From the NCBI RefSeq assembly GCF_000495855.1, contig NZ_AWGF01000019.1, positions 1 to 64,000 on the forward strand: a stretch of 64,000 nucleotides of DNA, read 5' to 3'. Origin of the DNA: Asticcacaulis sp. YBE204. GTDB taxonomy: Bacteria > Pseudomonadota > Alphaproteobacteria > Caulobacterales > Caulobacteraceae. Position numbers and translations under genes: made by a program. Below the pieces are notes generated by a model. The model was not told the DNA's origin and did no database searches. It saw nothing but the letters and a program-made list of their open reading frames with translations. Shown here piece after piece: positions 34,585 to 43,565 of the stretch (its first letter is position 1; the number at the start of each line of letters is the position of its first letter).

Positions 34585-35637
34585 ATGTCCGCCCAATCCC
34601 TGTCCGGTGGCAGTCCCGCCAAAGGCGTCACCCTCTCCGACATCCTGGCCCAGACCTCCAAGGCCAAGACCATCACCAGCAACAAGGTCAAGGACATCCG
34701 CGCCGTGACCGGCAAGCTGCGCATCCTGGCGCTCAACGCTCTGATCGAAGCCAAGCACGCGGGGGAAAAAGGTGCCGGGTTTTCCGTGGTCGCCGACGAA
34801 GTCCGCGCCATCTCGACCGAGGTCGAGGGACTGGCCAAGGATCTGGGCAACGAGATTGTGACGCTGGAAACCCTCACTCAGGACATGGCCCACGCCAGTC
34901 AGGGCGCACGCCTGATGGATCTGGCGCTCAACGCCATCGAACTGATCGACCGCAATCTTTATGAGCGGACCTGCGACGTGCGCTGGTGGGCCACCGATTC
35001 GGCGCTCTGTCAGGCCGCTGCCGAACCGGTCGCGACGCGCACGAACTATGCCAGCCAGCGTCTGGGCGTTATCCTCGATTCCTACACCGTCTATATCGAT
35101 CTGTGGCTATGCGACCTCGACGGCAATATCATCGCTAATGGCCGCCCCGACACCCACCGCGTCATCGGTCAGAACGTGCGCAGCCGTCCCTGGTTCGCCC
35201 GCGCCGCCGCTTTGCGCAGCGGTCAGGACTTCGCCGTCGCCGACATCACCACCGAGCCCCTGCTCAACGGCGCGCAGGTCGCCACCTACGCCACCGGGGT
35301 CCGCCGCGACGGCGACGTCAATGGCGAGCTTCTGGGCGTTCTCGGCATTCAGTTCGACTGGCAACCGCAGGCCGCCTCGATCACCCAGGGCGTGCGTCTG
35401 TCCGAAGAGGAGCGCCGCAATACCCGCGTCCTGCTGATCGACGCCGAAGGCGTGGTCATCGCGGCTTCCGACGGTCGCGGCATTCTCACCGAGCGCGTTC
35501 GCCTCAGAACCGAGGGCAAAGCCTTCGGCCACTATGTCGATCCGGTCAACCGCGCCATGGTCGCCTTCCACAAGACGCCCGGTTACGAAACCTATGCAGG
35601 GTTGGGATGGTACGGTGTTATCGTACAGGGCGAATAA
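34585..35637 (+). CDS. Soluble chemoreceptor-like protein: MCP signalling tip then Cache-like domain (paralogue 1)
   Basis: The product is 350 residues from ATG 34585 (GAAGGAAG upstream). Residues about 30-85 match the MCP hairpin tip ([21 protein letters not shown], then [11 protein letters not shown]). A linker helix ([20 protein letters not shown]) leads to a C-terminal sensor resembling one Cache/PDC unit ([49 protein letters not shown]). There is no signal peptide, membrane helix or HAMP domain, and the domain order is reversed relative to ordinary chemoreceptors. A cytoplasmic sensor that binds CheA/CheW is possible. A tandem paralogue follows. Confidence 0.8.
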   Translation: MSAQSLSGGSPAKGVTLSDILAQTSKAKTITSNKVKDIRAVTGKLRILALNALIEAKHAGEKGAGFSVVADEVRAISTEVEGLAKDLGNEIVTLETLTQDMAHASQGARLMDLALNAIELIDRNLYERTCDVRWWATDSALCQAAAEPVATRTNYASQRLGVILDSYTVYIDLWLCDLDGNIIANGRPDTHRVIGQNVRSRPWFARAAALRSGQDFAVADITTEPLLNGAQVATYATGVRRDGDVNGELLGVLGIQFDWQPQAASITQGVRLSEEERRNTRVLLIDAEGVVIAASDGRGILTERVRLRTEGKAFGHYVDPVNRAMVAFHKTPGYETYAGLGWYGVIVQGE

Positions 35638-35733
35638 CCGTCCACAAAAAGGATGCACAGGTGCAACACTCTTGTGCAACGCGGCAAAATAAGACTGGTT
35701 TGACTTGCAACCATCCGTGCCATGCTGACAATG

Positions 35734-35752
35734 CCCCCATCTTTTATGGGGG
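35734..35752 (+). promoter_or_regulatory. Hairpin covering the ribosome-binding site of the second MCP-Cache gene
   Basis: CCCCCAT (35734-35740), loop CTTTT, ATGGGGG (35746-35752). The only Shine-Dalgarno-like run, GGGGG, lies in the 3' arm, 9 bases before GTG 35762. The fold could lower translation of the second paralogue. Confidence 0.5.
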
Positions 35753-35761
35753 TTATGAGTC

Positions 35762-36805
35762 GTGGATACGATCAGCGAAACCGAAGTCAGCGTCAACGAC
35801 ATCATCGACTGTACCGTGCGTGCCCGCGACCTGACCCAGCACAAGGTGCGCGACATCCGTCAGGTCACCGCAACCCTGCGCATTCTGGCGCTCAATGCCC
35901 TGATCGAGGCCCGCCGCGCCGGGGATATGGGGGCCGGTTTCGGCGTGGTCGCCGACGAGGTCAAGGCCATCTCGACACAGGTCGAGGGCCTGTCCCTGTC
36001 GCTGGCCTCCGAACTGGGTGGCGAGATCGAGGCGCTGGAAAAACTGGCCAAGGACATGGCCTTGCAGGCGCAGGGGTCGCGCCTGATGGACCTGTCGCTC
36101 AACGCCATCGAACTGATCGACCGCAATCTCTATGAGCGGACCTGCGACGTGCGCTGGTGGGCGACCGATTCCGCTGTCTGGGAAGCCGCCGCGAATCCGT
36201 CCGCCGATGCCTGCGCCTATGCGTCGTCGCGGCTGGGCGTCATTCTCGACGCCTATACGGTCTATCTCGATCTGTGGCTGTGCGACCTGAACGGCAAGAT
36301 CATCGCCAGCGGTCGCCCATCGGTCTTCCGCGCTGCGGGTGAGAGTGTGCGCGCACGCGACTGGTTCCAGAAGGCGTTCGACCTGCCCGACGGCAATGCC
36401 TTTGCGGTCGCCGACATCACCACCGAACCCCTGTTGAACGGCGCGCAGATCGCCACCTACGCCACCGGCGTGCGCGAAGGCGGGCGCGCTGACGGCAAAC
36501 TGATCGGTGTGCTGGGGGTGCATTTCGACTGGCAGCCGCAGGCGCGCGCCATCGTTAACGGGGTGCGTCTCACTGACAGCGAAAAGAGCCGTTCCCGGGC
36601 CCTGCTCGTCGATGCCAACGGCCTGATCATCGCCGCTTCGGATGGCCGTGGTGTTCTGACCGAACGCGTGCCGCTGGACACACGCGACCGCAAAGGCGGA
36701 CACTATATCGACCGCGCCGAGCGCCTGATAGCGTTTCATAAGACACCCGGCTACGAGACCTATGCCGGGCTCGGCTGGTACGGCGTGATCATTCAGGAAT
36801 CCTAG
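35762..36805 (+). CDS. Soluble chemoreceptor-like protein: MCP signalling tip then Cache-like domain (paralogue 2)
   Basis: The product is 347 residues from GTG 35762. It has the same layout as the preceding gene: MCP tip ([21 protein letters not shown]), a conserved linker helix and one Cache-like sensor ([48 protein letters not shown]). The linker block around [16 protein letters not shown] is identical in both, and the DNA there is nearly identical too (about 34926-35000 and 36096-36170), which indicates a recent tandem duplication or gene conversion. The sensor pockets differ, so ligands may differ. Confidence 0.8.
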   Translation: MDTISETEVSVNDIIDCTVRARDLTQHKVRDIRQVTATLRILALNALIEARRAGDMGAGFGVVADEVKAISTQVEGLSLSLASELGGEIEALEKLAKDMALQAQGSRLMDLSLNAIELIDRNLYERTCDVRWWATDSAVWEAAANPSADACAYASSRLGVILDAYTVYLDLWLCDLNGKIIASGRPSVFRAAGESVRARDWFQKAFDLPDGNAFAVADITTEPLLNGAQIATYATGVREGGRADGKLIGVLGVHFDWQPQARAIVNGVRLTDSEKSRSRALLVDANGLIIAASDGRGVLTERVPLDTRDRKGGHYIDRAERLIAFHKTPGYETYAGLGWYGVIIQES

Positions 36806-36860
36806 ATTTCTGAATGCGAATCCAATCGATCTCTGATGCGGGCAGCGGCACCTTCGCCGC

Positions 36861-38066
36861 ATGAACACCGCTAAAAACCTGCGCACCGGAGAACCGGTGT
36901 GGCTTTCGCATCCTGTCCCGCGTCTCGGCACCGGCGCGCTGAAACGTGATCGCAAGACCGACATCGTCATCATCGGCGCCGGCGTAACCGGGGCGATGGC
37001 CGCCGAAGCCCTGACGGCGGAAGGGTTCAGCGTCATCATGCTGGACCGCCGCCCGCCGCTGAAAGGCTCGACCGCAGCGACTACAGCCTTACTGCAATAC
37101 GAGATCGACAATCCCCTGACCGAATTGATTCAGCAGATCGGGCACGACAAGGCGTGCCGCGCATGGCGACGCTCGAAACTGGCGCTCGACAGTCTGGCTG
37201 CACGCGTCGAACTGCTGGGCATCCCCTGTGCCATGAAACGCACCGCCTCGCTCTATCTCAGCGGCAACGTCCTCGATCCGGGAGCGCTGAAGCGTGAAGG
37301 TGAAATGCGCCGGACAATAGGCCTGCCGAACCACTATGTGACCCGCAAAGGCCTCCGCGACCACTTCGGCATCAACCGCGACGCGGCGATCCTGACAGCT
37401 CAAAACCTGACCGTGCAGCCCCTGCGCATGGCCGCAGGCTTTCATCGCGCGGCCATGCAACGGGGTGCAGAAATCCTCTGTCCGGTCGAGGTCGAGACCG
37501 TCGAGACGCATCGCGACGGCGTGACTCTACGCACCAAAGGCGGCCCTGTAATCGAAGCGCGCTATCTGATCTATGCCACGGGCTATGAGACCCCGGCGGC
37601 CATCCGTCAAAGCCGCCATTCGATCCACTCCACCTACGCCATCGCCACCAAACCGCAGCCGGACAAGCTATGGCCGGAACGGGTGATGATCTGGGAGGCG
37701 TCAGATCCTTATCTGTATATGCGCACGACCTCGGATGGACGCGTCATCTGCGGTGGTGAGGACGAAGCGTTTTCGGACGAGGACCACCGCGACAGTCTGC
37801 TGCCGGAGAAGACAAAACGGCTGGAAGAGAAGCTGAAGACCCTGTTTCCGCAATTGGATAGCCGCGCCGACTTCGCGTGGTGCGGCTCGTTCGGTACCAG
37901 CGTTACCGGCCTGCCGACCATCGGCGCGGTACCGGGCATGAATAACGTGTTCGCCATCCTCGCCTATGGCGGTAACGGAATTACGTTCTCACGGCTGGCG
38001 GCGGAAATCCTCAGCGCTGAACTCAGCGGACGCGAAGACCCGGATGCGGAGCTGTTCAGGTTTTAA
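36861..38066 (+). CDS. FAD-dependent oxidoreductase, DAO family
   Basis: The product is 401 residues. The FAD motif DIVIIGAGVTGAMAAEALTAEG lies at about residues 34-55 (two blocks), and the DAO substrate domain follows (YLYMRTTSDGRVICGGEDE, FAWCGSFGTSVTGLPTIGAV, YGGNGITFSRLAAEIL). It is distinct from PuuB but of the same superfamily, so it may oxidise another amine or N-methyl amino acid. No Shine-Dalgarno is evident before ATG 36861. It overlaps the convergent protease gene by 4 bases. Island context suggests a role in amine catabolism (inference). Confidence 0.85.
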   Translation: MNTAKNLRTGEPVWLSHPVPRLGTGALKRDRKTDIVIIGAGVTGAMAAEALTAEGFSVIMLDRRPPLKGSTAATTALLQYEIDNPLTELIQQIGHDKACRAWRRSKLALDSLAARVELLGIPCAMKRTASLYLSGNVLDPGALKREGEMRRTIGLPNHYVTRKGLRDHFGINRDAAILTAQNLTVQPLRMAAGFHRAAMQRGAEILCPVEVETVETHRDGVTLRTKGGPVIEARYLIYATGYETPAAIRQSRHSIHSTYAIATKPQPDKLWPERVMIWEASDPYLYMRTTSDGRVICGGEDEAFSDEDHRDSLLPEKTKRLEEKLKTLFPQLDSRADFAWCGSFGTSVTGLPTIGAVPGMNNVFAILAYGGNGITFSRLAAEILSAELSGREDPDAELFRF

Positions 38067-38809
38067 CGCCAGAAACGGAACCGGTCGAAGGCCTCGAACG
38101 CCGTCGTGAAATCGAGATTGAAGAAATTGGCCACGACCGCCATCAAACCATAGACCAGGCCGAAACCGAAGAAGAAGATCAGCACCATCGCCCCGAGGCT
38201 GATCAGCGGCATACGCTCAAGCTGCTCGGCCCAACCCCGCAGCGGCTGCGGCAGCAGCGGCGCGACGACGCCGAAACCGTCGAAGCCCGGCACCGGTAGC
38301 AGGTTCAGCACGAAGGCCATCAGGTTGAAAAAAGCCAGCAACATGATGGCGTCGCCCAGCACCGCTTCGCCGCCGAGCGCATAGGTGATCAGGCCTGCGG
38401 TATAGGCGAGAAGCGCTGCCAACAGGCTCATCAATGGCCCGGCCAGCGACACGACCGATTGTTGCCAGCGCCTCCGGATCAGGTCGGGACGGATCATCAC
38501 CGCCGCCCCCGGCAGGGCGATACCGCCGATGATCAGGATAATGATCGGCAAGATGATAGTCGTCGGCCCGTTGATATAGGCGACCGGATCGAGCGACAAA
38601 TAGCCCCGCCCTTCAACCGTATGATCGCCGAACGCCGACGCCGTCGCCGCGTGTCCCCACTCGTGCAGACACAGGCCAATGACCCAGCCCAGCACGACGA
38701 AGACGAAGGTACCGATACCGCTTAGGCCGGGCACATAGGCGAGCACCGCACCGGCGGCAACGACAAGGGCGAGCAGAAGAAGGAAGTTGGGGCTAAGGTT
38801 GGTTTTCAT
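38063..38809 (-). CDS. Site-2 protease (M50) family membrane metalloprotease
   Basis: The product is 248 residues with six hydrophobic helices. The zinc motif HEWGH lies at residues 49-53 in the second helix, and NLLPVPGFDGFG (about 170-181) provides the third ligand Asp. No PDZ domain is inserted, so it belongs to the short group rather than RseP. The block DHTVEGRGYLSLDPVAYIN after the second helix is typical of the family. Substrate is unknown. The gene is not obviously linked to polyamine metabolism. Confidence 0.9.
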   Translation of the reverse strand: MKTNLSPNFLLLLALVVAAGAVLAYVPGLSGIGTFVFVVLGWVIGLCLHEWGHAATASAFGDHTVEGRGYLSLDPVAYINGPTTIILPIIILIIGGIALPGAAVMIRPDLIRRRWQQSVVSLAGPLMSLLAALLAYTAGLITYALGGEAVLGDAIMLLAFFNLMAFVLNLLPVPGFDGFGVVAPLLPQPLRGWAEQLERMPLISLGAMVLIFFFGFGLVYGLMAVVANFFNLDFTTAFEAFDRFRFWR

Positions 38810-38841
38810 AAACCTGTCTTAGCCGGTTACGCCTTAGACAA

Positions 38842-39966
38842 TCAACGCTTTCCGCCTGCGGGTTCCGACGGAAGCCCCTGCAAACGTTTGAGCATCGCCG
38901 CCGTAACGCCGCTAAGGCTACCCTCCATCGCCTTCGGGAAGCCTTCCTTGTCGAGCGTGATCTGGTAGGTCTTGGTCGAATAGCTGCCGCCGGTACCGGT
39001 CGCCATGCCGATCATCATCCCCGCCGCATCGCCGATCTTGGCTTTCTTGGACGTCACGTCCTTGAATTCAAGGATGGGATTGGTGCCGGGCAGGACGACT
39101 TTCGACAACACCAGTTCCTGACGGCCGCTGTCGGCACCAGGATATGACATGAACCACAGGCGCGACCGTTCGGGTATGACCTGCATCACCGCATCGCCTT
39201 TGATATTGACGGCCCCGTCGCCGAAGATGTTGGAGTATTTGCCGCCGCCTTCGCCCTTGATATTGACGAACCCGACCGCCAGTTCGATCCCCAGCACACC
39301 GGCCTGCAACTGGGTCGGCAGGTGGAATTCCTGCGTCGCCTGCGCCATGGCGTTACCGACTCCGGCAAAGGCCGCGAACGCACCCTGACCGGAAAAACGG
39401 ATATCGCCCGCCGCGATATAGATGCCGCGACCAGATGGCCCGTAGAAGGTCGATTTGCCGCGCTTGCCGGTATCGGCGACCAGCGGTGACGGCTTCAGCC
39501 CGCCTTTCAGCTTGCCCCAGGCTTCGCTCTTATCGGCTTCGGCGTCGGTGACGATCACATAGCCCGCCGCTTTGAGGCCATCGATATATTGCGCATAGAG
39601 CCGATCGACCGCCGCCTGCACCAGCGCATCATCGATTCCCTCGACCTTGAAGGTCGAATCGGCAGTGGCATTGGCGTGGTACTTGCGGTCCTCGACGCGC
39701 GTACCATCCTGCTCGACCAGTTCGACCTGAAAGAACGGCAGAACGCGTCCGCCTGCCGGTAAGGCCAACTTACCATAGCGCGTCAGAAGCGTTGCGGCAT
39801 TGGCTTCACCTTCCGCCGCCGACGACACCGTCAGGGCCGAGGGTTTCTTGTCCTTGGCGGCCCAGACCGGCGAAGCACCTGCCAGTGCAAAAGTGCCCGC
39901 AAGGCCCGTGAGCGCGGCACGGCGTGAGATAGATGTGTGGTTCAACGTCAATTCCCCTGATCGCAT
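38842..39966 (-). CDS. Exported protein of unknown function with Tat-like signal
   Basis: The product is up to 374 residues. The N terminus has SRRAALTGLAG followed by a hydrophobic run and APVWAA-type cut site (SPVWAA), which suits a Tat signal. ATG 39966 gives the longest form; TTG 39945, with AGGGGA upstream, would give a more compact signal peptide. The mature part is rich in beta-structure and Gly (NIKGEGGGKYSNIFGDGAVN). No domain is recognised. The gene is divergent from the lipoprotein gene at 40100. Confidence 0.75.
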   Translation of the reverse strand: MRSGELTLNHTSISRRAALTGLAGTFALAGASPVWAAKDKKPSALTVSSAAEGEANAATLLTRYGKLALPAGGRVLPFFQVELVEQDGTRVEDRKYHANATADSTFKVEGIDDALVQAAVDRLYAQYIDGLKAAGYVIVTDAEADKSEAWGKLKGGLKPSPLVADTGKRGKSTFYGPSGRGIYIAAGDIRFSGQGAFAAFAGVGNAMAQATQEFHLPTQLQAGVLGIELAVGFVNIKGEGGGKYSNIFGDGAVNIKGDAVMQVIPERSRLWFMSYPGADSGRQELVLSKVVLPGTNPILEFKDVTSKKAKIGDAAGMMIGMATGTGGSYSTKTYQITLDKEGFPKAMEGSLSGVTAAMLKRLQGLPSEPAGGKR

Positions 39967-40099
39967 TTCGATAAATATCAGCGTTCGCCGAAAGGCATCC
40001 CCAGTTCAAATGACAAACCCTGTAATCCGAACACTTAGCGGAACGTATTGATCCCTTAGCTGCCTGACAGCAGAGTTCAGTACATATTGAGGATCGGTC

Positions 40100-40900
40100 A
40101 TGTTGAAAACCGCCACCGCCCTGATCACTGCATCGCTGTTCTTGTCGGCCTGCGTCGGCGCCCCGCTGACCGATGCCTCCAGTTTGTCGGCGACGAACAA
40201 TCTGAAGCCGGGCAAAACAGGACGCACCACGACGGAGGAATATCGCGACACGACAGCCCTGAACGGCGTGAAACGCGTCTATCTGCATCCGACACGGCTG
40301 ATGACAGGGTCGAGCACGCGCTACACGCTGAAAGATAACGAACGCCTTCTGGTTCTGACCGAAGTCGAAGCGCAGCTCTGCTTTGAACTGGCCGAACGCT
40401 ATGAGATCGTCGCCGATGCCGCGTCGAGCGATGCTCAGGTCCATTCGGCGGTAACGTGGTTCGAGCCGACCGGCACGGCGGGCTCAGGCGCGGCGGCCGC
40501 GGTCAATTTCTTTATCCCCGGCCCGCTCGGTCTGCGCGTGCCCGGTTCGCTTGGCGGACTGGCAGCGGAGGCCGAACTGAAACAGGGCAAGACGCAGGTC
40601 GCGGCTATCGTCTGGGCGCGTCAGGCGCAGGCGCTGGGGACCGACTCGCCGTCCCTGTCGCGGCTGGGCGACGCCCTGCAATTCGCCGAGCCGTTCGGCG
40701 ACGATGCGGCGCGGGTCATGTCGCCGGAGCCCCTGCCTGCCAAGCGCACCTATACGCAGGCAACCGACCCGTGCCTGAAATACGGCGGACGGATCAATGA
40801 AACCGGCTTTGTGCTCGATCGCGTGACGGGTGTTTATGTCCCAACCGACCGCACCAAGGCGATGGACAAGGCGAAGGATAAAAAAGACTCCGCTAAATAG
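40100..40900 (+). CDS. DUF3313-like lipoprotein
   Basis: The product is 266 residues. A lipobox LSAC (Cys about 18) follows the signal peptide. The central part (RVYLHPTRLM, RYTLKDNERLLVLTEVEAQL, YEIVADAASSDAQVHSAVT) fits the DUF3313 family of outer-membrane-associated lipoproteins, with a Gly/Ala-rich segment near 130-160. The C terminus is Lys-rich. GAGGA precedes the start. It is divergent from the Tat-type gene, and its function is unknown. Confidence 0.8.
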   Translation: MLKTATALITASLFLSACVGAPLTDASSLSATNNLKPGKTGRTTTEEYRDTTALNGVKRVYLHPTRLMTGSSTRYTLKDNERLLVLTEVEAQLCFELAERYEIVADAASSDAQVHSAVTWFEPTGTAGSGAAAAVNFFIPGPLGLRVPGSLGGLAAEAELKQGKTQVAAIVWARQAQALGTDSPSLSRLGDALQFAEPFGDDAARVMSPEPLPAKRTYTQATDPCLKYGGRINETGFVLDRVTGVYVPTDRTKAMDKAKDKKDSAK

Positions 40901-41303
40901 CTTTATCCGGCACGTCCAGCCGGCGGCACCCCCATGCGGCCATCACACCCTGAGCCATAAGCGTCAGATTGTGAGCTTCGATGAGGCTGTACATCTGCCG
41001 GTTGGCGTCCGTATCGTTGCCGATAGCTTCAATGCGCCACGCCGTTTCGACGGCACTTACGTCCTCGCAATGCACCGGCGGCACATCCCAGAAACACCCT
41101 CCACTGTGGCACATCGGATAGGCGATCAGACGCTTTTCATTGAGCGCACGTTCCAGCAACGGACGCAGGGCCTCGACCGTCTGAACGGATACCTCTGGAT
41201 CAGGGAAGCGTGCCTTGAACGGTAACCGATCCGGATTGACGTATTCGCTGGCCCCGACAGACGTGAACAGGCACAGACCCATCATCGTCAAGGTAAACTT
41301 CAT
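40893..41303 (-). CDS. Small exported protein coupled to the aminotransferase gene
   Basis: The product is 136 residues. A signal peptide (MKFTLTMMGLCLFTSVGA) is followed by a soluble domain with four Cys (CHSGGCFWDV, VHCEDV, WGCRRL), probably disulfide-linked in the periplasm. Its ATG lies one base after the stop of the upstream putrescine-type aminotransferase gene (TAA-G-ATG), so translation is coupled. No family is recognised. It overlaps the convergent DUF3313 gene by 8 bases. Confidence 0.75.
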   Translation of the reverse strand: MKFTLTMMGLCLFTSVGASEYVNPDRLPFKARFPDPEVSVQTVEALRPLLERALNEKRLIAYPMCHSGGCFWDVPPVHCEDVSAVETAWRIEAIGNDTDANRQMYSLIEAHNLTLMAQGVMAAWGCRRLDVPDKAI

Positions 41304-41304
41304 C

Positions 41305-42696
41305 TTACAGCGCCCGTAATTGCGGTTCGGCTTCGTTCAGCGAGGTCTCGATGGTCGAAACCAGTTGATCGATCTCGGCTTCACTAATGATCAGTGGCGG
41401 ACACATGACGATCGAGTCGCGGATACCGCGCACCATCAGGCCGTTCTTGATGCAGATATCGCGGACCAGCGGCCCGGCCGTGCCTTCAGCGCCTTTGAAG
41501 CGTGTACTCGTGCCTTTTTCCGCAACGATTTCTACCGCGCCGATCAGGCCTAATGAGCGCACTTCACCGACCAGCGGATGCACGGCGAGGCGCTGCAAGG
41601 CCTTGGCCAGATAAGGTCCGGTCACGTCGCGCGTGCGGGTGATCAGGTCTTCGCGCTCCATGATCTCGATATTGCGCAGCGCCACGGCGGCGGCGGTCGG
41701 GTGACCGGAATAGGTGTAGCCGTGGACGAAATCGCCGCCGGTTTTCAGCACCTCGACGATAGCGCCCGACACGCCGACCGCCGAAATCGGCAGGTAGCCC
41801 GACGACAGGCCCTTGGCCATGGCGATAATGTCCGGTTTGACACCGTAGTGCTGGTGGCCGAACCACTGCCCCAGCCGCCCGAAGCCGCAGATAACCTCGT
41901 CGCAGATCAGCAGGATACCGTATTTGCGGCACAGGGCGTCGACCTTCGGCCAGTAGGTTTCCGGCGGGATAATCACCCCGCCCGCGCCCTGCACCGGCTC
42001 GCCGATAAAGGCGGCGATCTTGTTCGGCCCGACGCTGAGAATCCGGTCCTCGATGTCCTTCACACAGGCGTCGGCGAAGGCGATCGGGTCTTCGCCAAAG
42101 CCTTCATTGAACATGTAGGGTTGACGGACGTGCTCGATCCCCGGCACCAGCGGCCCGCCCTGAGCGTGCATGAAACTCATCCCGCCCAGCGACATGCCGG
42201 CGACCGTCGAGCCATGATAGGCGTTGCGGCGGCTGATGATGACATTACGTTCCGGCTGCCCCTTAAGCGTCCAGTAGTGGCGCACCAGACGCAGCACCGT
42301 GTCATTGGCTTCCGAGCCCGACGAGTTGAAAAAGACGTGTTTGAGGTCGGGATTGCCCTCGGACATCTTGTCGGCGATCTTCGCCGCCAGACGGATGGCC
42401 GGTTCGGTCGCCGTCTTGAAGAAGGTATTGTAATAGGGCAGTTCCAGCATCTGCTGATAGGCGACCTCGGCCAGTTCCGTGCGCCCGTAACCGACATTGA
42501 CGCACCACAGCCCGGCCATGCCGTCGAGCAGCGATTTACCGTCGATATCCGTGATCACACAGCCTTCGGCATGGGTGATTATGCGGCTGCCGCCGAGGTC
42601 TTCGAGCAGTTGGTAGTCGGCCTGCGCGGGCAGATGATGGGCCAGATCAAGCGCCTTGAGTTCAGCGGATTCGTTGTGGCTTGCAGGAGCGGGCAT
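41305..42696 (-). CDS. Class-III aminotransferase, SpuC-like (putrescine/diamine:pyruvate type)
   Basis: The product is 463 residues from ATG 42696. PLP Lys295 lies in IIAMAKGLSSGYLPISA and the pyridine-binding Asp266 in LLICDEVICGFGRLG. The N-terminal GLWCVNVGYGR and LPYYNTFFKT blocks match SpuC-type enzymes that move the amino group of putrescine or related amines to pyruvate. A perfect 18-base operator palindrome at 42781-42798 lies upstream, so it has its own regulated promoter despite following puuD. Confidence 0.88.
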   Translation of the reverse strand: MPAPASHNESAELKALDLAHHLPAQADYQLLEDLGGSRIITHAEGCVITDIDGKSLLDGMAGLWCVNVGYGRTELAEVAYQQMLELPYYNTFFKTATEPAIRLAAKIADKMSEGNPDLKHVFFNSSGSEANDTVLRLVRHYWTLKGQPERNVIISRRNAYHGSTVAGMSLGGMSFMHAQGGPLVPGIEHVRQPYMFNEGFGEDPIAFADACVKDIEDRILSVGPNKIAAFIGEPVQGAGGVIIPPETYWPKVDALCRKYGILLICDEVICGFGRLGQWFGHQHYGVKPDIIAMAKGLSSGYLPISAVGVSGAIVEVLKTGGDFVHGYTYSGHPTAAAVALRNIEIMEREDLITRTRDVTGPYLAKALQRLAVHPLVGEVRSLGLIGAVEIVAEKGTSTRFKGAEGTAGPLVRDICIKNGLMVRGIRDSIVMCPPLIISEAEIDQLVSTIETSLNEAEPQLRAL

Positions 42697-42780
42697 GGCA
42701 GACCTTGCGGTGAAAGTGGGAATATCCGCACTATAGCTGTACGGCGGCGTATGGAAACAGCCTAAATGCAATCGACGGCA

Positions 42781-42798
42781 AAATTGTGATCACAATTT
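42781..42798. promoter_or_regulatory. GntR-type operator, copy 2 (best palindrome)
   Basis: AAATTGTGATCACAATTT is a perfect 18-base palindrome, the longest of the five. It lies 85 bases upstream of the SpuC-like gene and 12 bases after the puuD stop. Confidence 0.85.
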
Positions 42799-42809
42799 AG
42801 ACTACGCGC

Positions 42810-43562
42810 TCAAATTGGATGGCCCCGCAAGGCCGCCCCCATCAGTTCAAAAAAGGTCTGCCGGTCACGATGGCGGTCCGGTTGCCATTCGGGATGCCAC
42901 TGCACCCCCAGCACCTGAGCGCCGCCGATATTGGCACTGAAGCCTTCGACGATGCCATCGGGTGCGACGGCCTCGACGGTCAGGCCGTCGCCCAACACAT
43001 CGACTCCCTGAAAATGCACGGAGTTGACGCTTAGGCTATCGTGCAGAACGGCTCGCGCCAGCACGCCGTCCGGCGTCAGGGCGACCTCGTGCGTGTGGTC
43101 GAACATGGCGTCAAAGGCAACATCGGCAGGCGCGTGGTGGTCGATGCGGTTGGAGCCCGGCGCCGCCTGCCCCAGATCGCGCCTGAGCGTCCCGCCCAAC
43201 GCCACATTGATCTCCTGAAAACCACGGCAGATGCCGAAGACCGGACGCCCCGCGATGATCAGACTTTCAATCAGACTCAGGGCTACCTCGTCGCGCGCCG
43301 GATCGAACGGCCCCTCGCCGTCCGCCTGCCCATAGCGGTGCGACTCGACGTTCGACGGCGAACCGGTCAGCAGTAAACCGTCGAGCCGTGACGCCACGGC
43401 CTGCGCGTCGAAATAACCGGTAATGGCCGGGATCAGTAGCGCCGAACACTGGCCGTAGGTCATGGCGGCGCGCACATACCGGTCCATGACCGCCTGCGCC
43501 ATTTCGACACCGAAATCGCGGTGACAGCACATGATGCCGACGACCGGAAGCGGCTCACGCAT
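42810..43562 (-). CDS. puuD: Gamma-glutamyl-gamma-aminobutyrate hydrolase
   Basis: The product is 250 residues of the class-I glutamine amidotransferase (peptidase C26) group. Nucleophile Cys112 lies in FGICRGFQEINVALGG. His223 and Glu225 lie in GVQWHPEW, completing the triad. It releases GABA from gamma-glutamyl-GABA in the last step of the Puu pathway. It is the final gene of the potF-H-I-G-puuD operon, 3 bases after potG. Confidence 0.92.
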   Translation of the reverse strand: MREPLPVVGIMCCHRDFGVEMAQAVMDRYVRAAMTYGQCSALLIPAITGYFDAQAVASRLDGLLLTGSPSNVESHRYGQADGEGPFDPARDEVALSLIESLIIAGRPVFGICRGFQEINVALGGTLRRDLGQAAPGSNRIDHHAPADVAFDAMFDHTHEVALTPDGVLARAVLHDSLSVNSVHFQGVDVLGDGLTVEAVAPDGIVEGFSANIGGAQVLGVQWHPEWQPDRHRDRQTFFELMGAALRGHPI

Positions 43563-43565
43563 GGC

